Assembly: GCA_018715285.1 (NCBI GenBank)
Contig: DVLW01000010.1
Location: 1 to 16,470 of the forward strand
Direction: 5' to 3'
DNA: 16,470 nt
Source of the DNA: Candidatus Faecivivens stercoripullorum
GTDB lineage: Bacteria; Bacillota; Clostridia; Oscillospirales; Ruminococcaceae
A program made the position numbers and the translations under genes. Under the pieces are notes generated by a model. It was given only the letters and a program-made list of their open reading frames with translations. It did not search any database and had not been told where the DNA came from. Positions 14,188 through 16,470 of the stretch are shown in pieces (within the stretch, counting starts at the first letter, position 1; each line of letters begins with the position of its first letter).

Positions 14188-15261
14188 ATGACAGGTGTAA
14201 ATAACACGGGACGCAAAAAAATCATGAAACCCGAACACGTCAAACCCGAACGGCTGGGTGGATGCCTTGCTTTCCGGGTACCATATCTGGAGAGCAGATG
14301 GGTTCACTTTGTTTTCCGGCTGCTGCTGAGCAGCGTTGTTGCCCTGCTGATCCTCAACGCGGTTGCCGGAAAGGTGGAACAGTGGCAGGAAACTGTCCGG
14401 CTGCAGCAGCTGAGTAATGTGCAGGCAGAGCTTGCACAGGCTTATGATCTGGAGAGTCAGGCGGCTGATTCCGGAAGTCTGACAGATCGCCGAGAGGCTT
14501 TGCAGCTGCAATATACCCTTTTAGGAGAGCTTCAGCAGCTTTCACCGGCGATGACGCAGAATAATCGTCAGCAGGATATCCAGCAGAAAATTGATGAGCT
14601 GGATGCTCAGATTGCCACAGAGTACAATCAGGCGGTTGCAGACTGGTCGAAGGTTGATAACGGTATTCAGGCGATAGAGGTGATGCAGTCATTTACACGC
14701 CTGGATGAATACGCCGGTGCGGACAGCTGGGTAAATCTCTGCCGGATGTATATCAATACCGATATCGGAAGGCAGCTGTTCTATGGCAACAGGTTGACGG
14801 CATGGGTGGAAAACTACAGGTATTGGCAGACCGTGTATCCCGGAAAGGCAGAACAGCTGCCGGTCAGCTTTGCGGCAATTCACGGCAGCTGGATGTGCCG
14901 TGAAGACCAGCTTGAACTGATGCAGCAACAGGAACTCTCTCAGGGAGAAGGCCGTGCAGGTATTCGTTGCCTGAAGGCATCAGGACAGCAGTTGATGGGT
15001 GGTATTGCCAACAGTTTTCCGATATATCCGGAAGAGATTGCTTTTGATGAGGTCGTTGAACAGGGAGGTGTCAGCAGTGTAGAATGTGATACACAGGCGC
15101 TTGAAAATGTCGACCCGGCTTCCTGCCGGTTGATTGTATCGGATGAAAGCGGAACTGTTTCAGAAGATTTGTCCGCAATCCGTGTGTTGTCAGAAAATGT
15201 GATTGTAATCGAGGAAGGAGAGTGGAAAGGAACTTATTACCGAATTCTTGACTGCGCGTAA
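14188..15261 (+). CDS. Unrecognised single-pass membrane protein with long helical region
   Basis: I do not recognise this 357-residue protein. It has a basic N-terminus (RKKIMKPEHVKPER), one transmembrane helix (about 39-60) and, by the positive-inside rule, an extracytoplasmic body. Residues about 62-165 are Gln/Glu/Leu-rich and helical, coiled-coil or TPR-like, without the regular pattern needed to name a family. Residues about 170-260 contain Trp/Tyr-rich segments (AWVENYRYWQTVYPG). The C-terminal 100 residues look alpha/beta and hold four of its seven Cys. ATG 14188 follows AGGAG (14174-14178); the frame is open further upstream, from a GTG at 14080, but that would lie in the inverted repeat. 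It stands alone between aspS and a gene on the other strand. Confidence 0.75.
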   Translation: MTGVNNTGRKKIMKPEHVKPERLGGCLAFRVPYLESRWVHFVFRLLLSSVVALLILNAVAGKVEQWQETVRLQQLSNVQAELAQAYDLESQAADSGSLTDRREALQLQYTLLGELQQLSPAMTQNNRQQDIQQKIDELDAQIATEYNQAVADWSKVDNGIQAIEVMQSFTRLDEYAGADSWVNLCRMYINTDIGRQLFYGNRLTAWVENYRYWQTVYPGKAEQLPVSFAAIHGSWMCREDQLELMQQQELSQGEGRAGIRCLKASGQQLMGGIANSFPIYPEEIAFDEVVEQGGVSSVECDTQALENVDPASCRLIVSDESGTVSEDLSAIRVLSENVIVIEEGEWKGTYYRILDCA

Positions 15262-15319
15262 ACTGAGTTGTCACTGGCAGAGCTCAAATATTGGTTGGGG
15301 GAGATTCTGCCGGATATCT

Positions 15320-15362
15320 GTCTGCTCCCGGACGGTTCCCGACGGACGGGAGGTTTACAGAC
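15320..15362. other. Dyad in the convergent intergenic region
   Basis: CTCCCG (15325-15330) pairs with CGGGAG (15347-15352), and outside them GTCTG (15320-15324) can pair with CAGAC (15358-15362) after a 5-base bulge. It lies 58 bases after the stop of the plus-strand gene and could end its transcript, but there is no T run. Confidence 0.35.
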
Positions 15363-15407
15363 TTGAAAAAGGAGAGATGTTCAGAAACGAATTATAAACT
15401 TTAAGTT

Positions 15408-15992
15408 TCAGGAGGTGTAATCTTCAATCGCCTGGCGAACCGCATCTTCGTCAGACAATGGGATGCCGGCCAAAAGCAATTCACGGTCATATTCAGACAG
15501 CTGACTGACTGGATAGGAAAGCGAACGCTGCACAACACCATTATAATATACAGCAAGTGATTCCCCATCGATTCCCAGCATATATCCGCCTTCTGAACCT
15601 GCATCACACAACGATGCCGGTTCAGAAGGAATCGTTTCATTGTTATTTACGCCGGCTCCCAGGCTGATAACTACAGCCGCACAAATCAGTAAAATCGAAA
15701 AAACAAACAACATGACAGCCATTACCAGATGACGTGTCGGCTTGCCTGAAGATGCAGCCTGTTCCCCATCCCGGGTCGGGAGCGGAGCAGCATTTTCGGG
15801 CGGCTGCGGCGCGTTTATTTCCCGCAGGATGAGGTCTACCTCGGTTTCCTGATGGGGTTTTTCCAGCATACGCAAAAGTGCGTCTGTTTCTTTTTGAAAT
15901 CCTTCCCGACGGGCACATTCCAGAATATCCTGCCTGAGCTGTCCAAGATCCGGATTGCCAGTCTGCCCGGATGAGCTGATCGTTTTTTGCAT
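15408..15992 (-). CDS. Single-pass membrane protein with a small C-terminal domain of clostridial type
   Basis: The 194-residue product has an N-terminal helical, charged region (about 1-60), a Pro-rich linker, one transmembrane helix (about 88-111) and a 60-residue C-terminal domain outside the membrane. That domain reads YMLGIDGESLAVYYNG, then LSEYDRELLLAGIPL and ends AIEDYTS. I recall this pattern (a short beta unit, a Leu-x-x-x-Asp-x-x-Leu-Leu helix and a terminal Glu-Asp-Tyr) from many uncharacterised clostridial membrane proteins, sometimes annotated as BofC C-terminal-like; that link is weak. A good Shine-Dalgarno on the minus strand (AGGAG, complement of 16002-16006) lies 9 bases before the ATG. 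The layout resembles an anti-sigma-like or signalling protein, but nothing proves it. Confidence 0.72.
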   Translation of the reverse strand: MQKTISSSGQTGNPDLGQLRQDILECARREGFQKETDALLRMLEKPHQETEVDLILREINAPQPPENAAPLPTRDGEQAASSGKPTRHLVMAVMLFVFSILLICAAVVISLGAGVNNNETIPSEPASLCDAGSEGGYMLGIDGESLAVYYNGVVQRSLSYPVSQLSEYDRELLLAGIPLSDEDAVRQAIEDYTS

Positions 15993-16028
15993 GATAACCG
16001 ACTCCTTTTTGTTTATCTGCCGTTAGTG

Positions 16029-16065
16029 TTGACATAATAAAAATAAATATTCATTCGCATGTCAA
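16029..16065 (-). promoter_or_regulatory. Putative promoter of the minus-strand gene within an inverted repeat
   Basis: TTGACAT (16029-16035) and ATGTCAA (16059-16065) form a perfect 7-bp inverted repeat spaced by 23 AT-rich bases. On the minus strand the right arm gives a consensus -35 TTGACA (16065-16060) with TTTTAT as a -10 at 17 bases' spacing (16042-16037). The dyad could be a regulator site over this promoter. Confidence 0.45.
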
Positions 16066-16133
16066 TATCCGTTTGTGTTGGGACAAAACAAAAACTCATT
16101 CAGATTTCGGTTACGATTCGTTTTCATTTAGGG

Positions 16134-16163
16134 GTTACAATTTATGACTCGGTGTGCTATAAT
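16134..16163 (+). promoter_or_regulatory. Strong sigma-A type promoter with extended -10
   Basis: TATAAT (16158-16163) is a perfect -10 preceded by TGC, an extended -10 element. GTTACA (16134-16139) is a 4/6 match to TTGACA at 18 bases' spacing. Transcription should begin near 16170 and read the leader and the gene at 16325. Confidence 0.75.
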
Positions 16164-16169
16164 AAGGTT

Positions 16170-16317
16170 TAAGTATACGGTTCTGTTGAACGGTATTCAG
16201 CGGTCTCGGCACAGAATAGTGTCACATGGCAGTATCAGTACTGTCATGCGGTTATCAGAACCCGTTGCCATCATCCGGTATCCCGGTTTGTTGGCAGTCC
16301 CCGAGCATAAAGGAGGC
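16170..16317 (+). promoter_or_regulatory. Structured 5' leader of the putative PBP1 gene
   Basis: Three stems fit in the leader. TTCTGT (16181-16186) pairs with ACAGAA (16211-16216). The arm 16225-16234 pairs with 16239-16248 over 10 bp with one G-U, loop TCAG. TGCCA (16266-16270) pairs with TGGCA (16292-16296), enclosing CCGG (16275-16278) with CCGG (16283-16286). An alternative pairs GGTTCTG (16179-16185) with CAGAACC (16256-16262), which excludes the first stem. The Shine-Dalgarno AAAGGAGG (16310-16316) follows. I do not recognise a known riboswitch class. Confidence 0.45.
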
Positions 16318-16324
16318 CATCTAC

Positions 16325-16470
16325 TTGGCAAGGAAAAGCAAACAAAGGAATAAGGTCGAACGAGGTACCTCAATTGGCGTTCGTGTTGTCGGTCGTACCG
16401 TCGGCATTGCTGTCAAGACACTGGTCACGTTGTTTTTGATTGGTGTTATTACCGGATGTATCGTCATTAC
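16325..16470 (+). CDS. N-terminal part of a membrane protein, probably a class A penicillin-binding protein (cut by window end)
   Basis: A TTG start at 16325 has AGGAGG (16311-16316) 8 bases upstream and opens a frame that runs off the window after 48 full codons. The visible part starts MARKSKQRNKVERG, a strongly basic cytoplasmic end, then RVVGRTVGIAVKTLVTL and a hydrophobic helix LFLIGVITGCIVIT (from about residue 35). Basic tail plus a single membrane helix with an ITG-type centre is how clostridial PBP1A-like bifunctional transglycosylase/transpeptidases begin. No catalytic motif is in view, so the identity is inference; other type II membrane proteins would look similar. It is transcribed from the promoter at 16134-16163 with a leader of about 150 nt. 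Confidence 0.55.
   Translation, partial: MARKSKQRNKVERGTSIGVRVVGRTVGIAVKTLVTLFLIGVITGCIVI

Noticed and set aside
15378..15398. Six-codon frame with a nearby AGGAG (possible leader peptide)
   Set aside because: The Shine-Dalgarno is only about 2 bases from the ATG and there is no downstream gene on that strand for it to control.
16144..16353. 69-codon plus-strand frame before the putative PBP gene
   Set aside because: Its ATG lies upstream of the -10 element of the strong promoter, so it would not be on that transcript, and it overlaps the TTG-started gene in another frame.

Overview
The window looks like core chromosome of a Gram-positive member of Bacillota, class Clostridia, most likely the Ruminococcaceae/Oscillospiraceae side. 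This taxonomic placement is an inference. It rests on the gene order (zapA next to a long U32 protein, dut, a DUF4321-type protein, maf, mreBCD, a class B PBP, minD, mgsA, then hisS-aspS), on strong AGGAG ribosome binding sites before nearly every gene, on an intermediate GC content, and on GTG and TTG starts in some genes. I see no phage, transposon, CRISPR, tRNA or rRNA genes.

Layout. 1-2733: zapA (cell division) and a 721-residue U32-family protein, separated by a rho-independent terminator. 2734-2984: a gene-free stretch with a cluster of GGTGGAAAA-like motifs in both orientations and a leader hairpin. 2985-4363: dut, a small membrane protein that overlaps it by four bases, and maf. The maf ribosome binding site is unusual: a perfect 7-bp stem with a GGAA tetraloop sits between the Shine-Dalgarno sequence and the start codon. 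4400-9037: mreB, mreC, mreD and the elongation transpeptidase PBP2, tightly packed and presumably co-transcribed. 9038-10594: minD and mgsA, each preceded by its own leader. 10595-13959: hisS and aspS, with a long hairpin upstream and no T-box. 13960-15407: two long inverted repeats and an unrecognised 357-residue membrane-anchored protein. 15408-15992, minus strand: a single-pass membrane protein. 15993-16470: a divergent promoter region, a strong extended -10 promoter, a structured leader of about 150 nt, and the first 48 codons of what is probably a class A penicillin-binding protein, cut by the window end.

How the genes work together. MreB, MreC, MreD and PBP2 form the core of the rod-shape elongation machinery. 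ZapA supports the FtsZ ring, Maf has been linked to division arrest in Bacillus, and MinD normally places the septum. Dut and Maf both clean the nucleotide pool. HisRS and AspRS charge tRNA. The most unusual gene-level points are a MinD with no MinC or MinE beside it and no C-terminal amphipathic membrane anchor, and a methylglyoxal synthase homologue lacking two residues (equivalents of E. coli His98 and Asp101) known from the characterised enzyme's active site. The most unusual RNA-level points are the maf folded spacer, the leader before the putative PBP1, and the long hairpins after mgsA and aspS. I did not find a clear new defence or mobile system; this is mostly housekeeping DNA with interesting non-coding structure.
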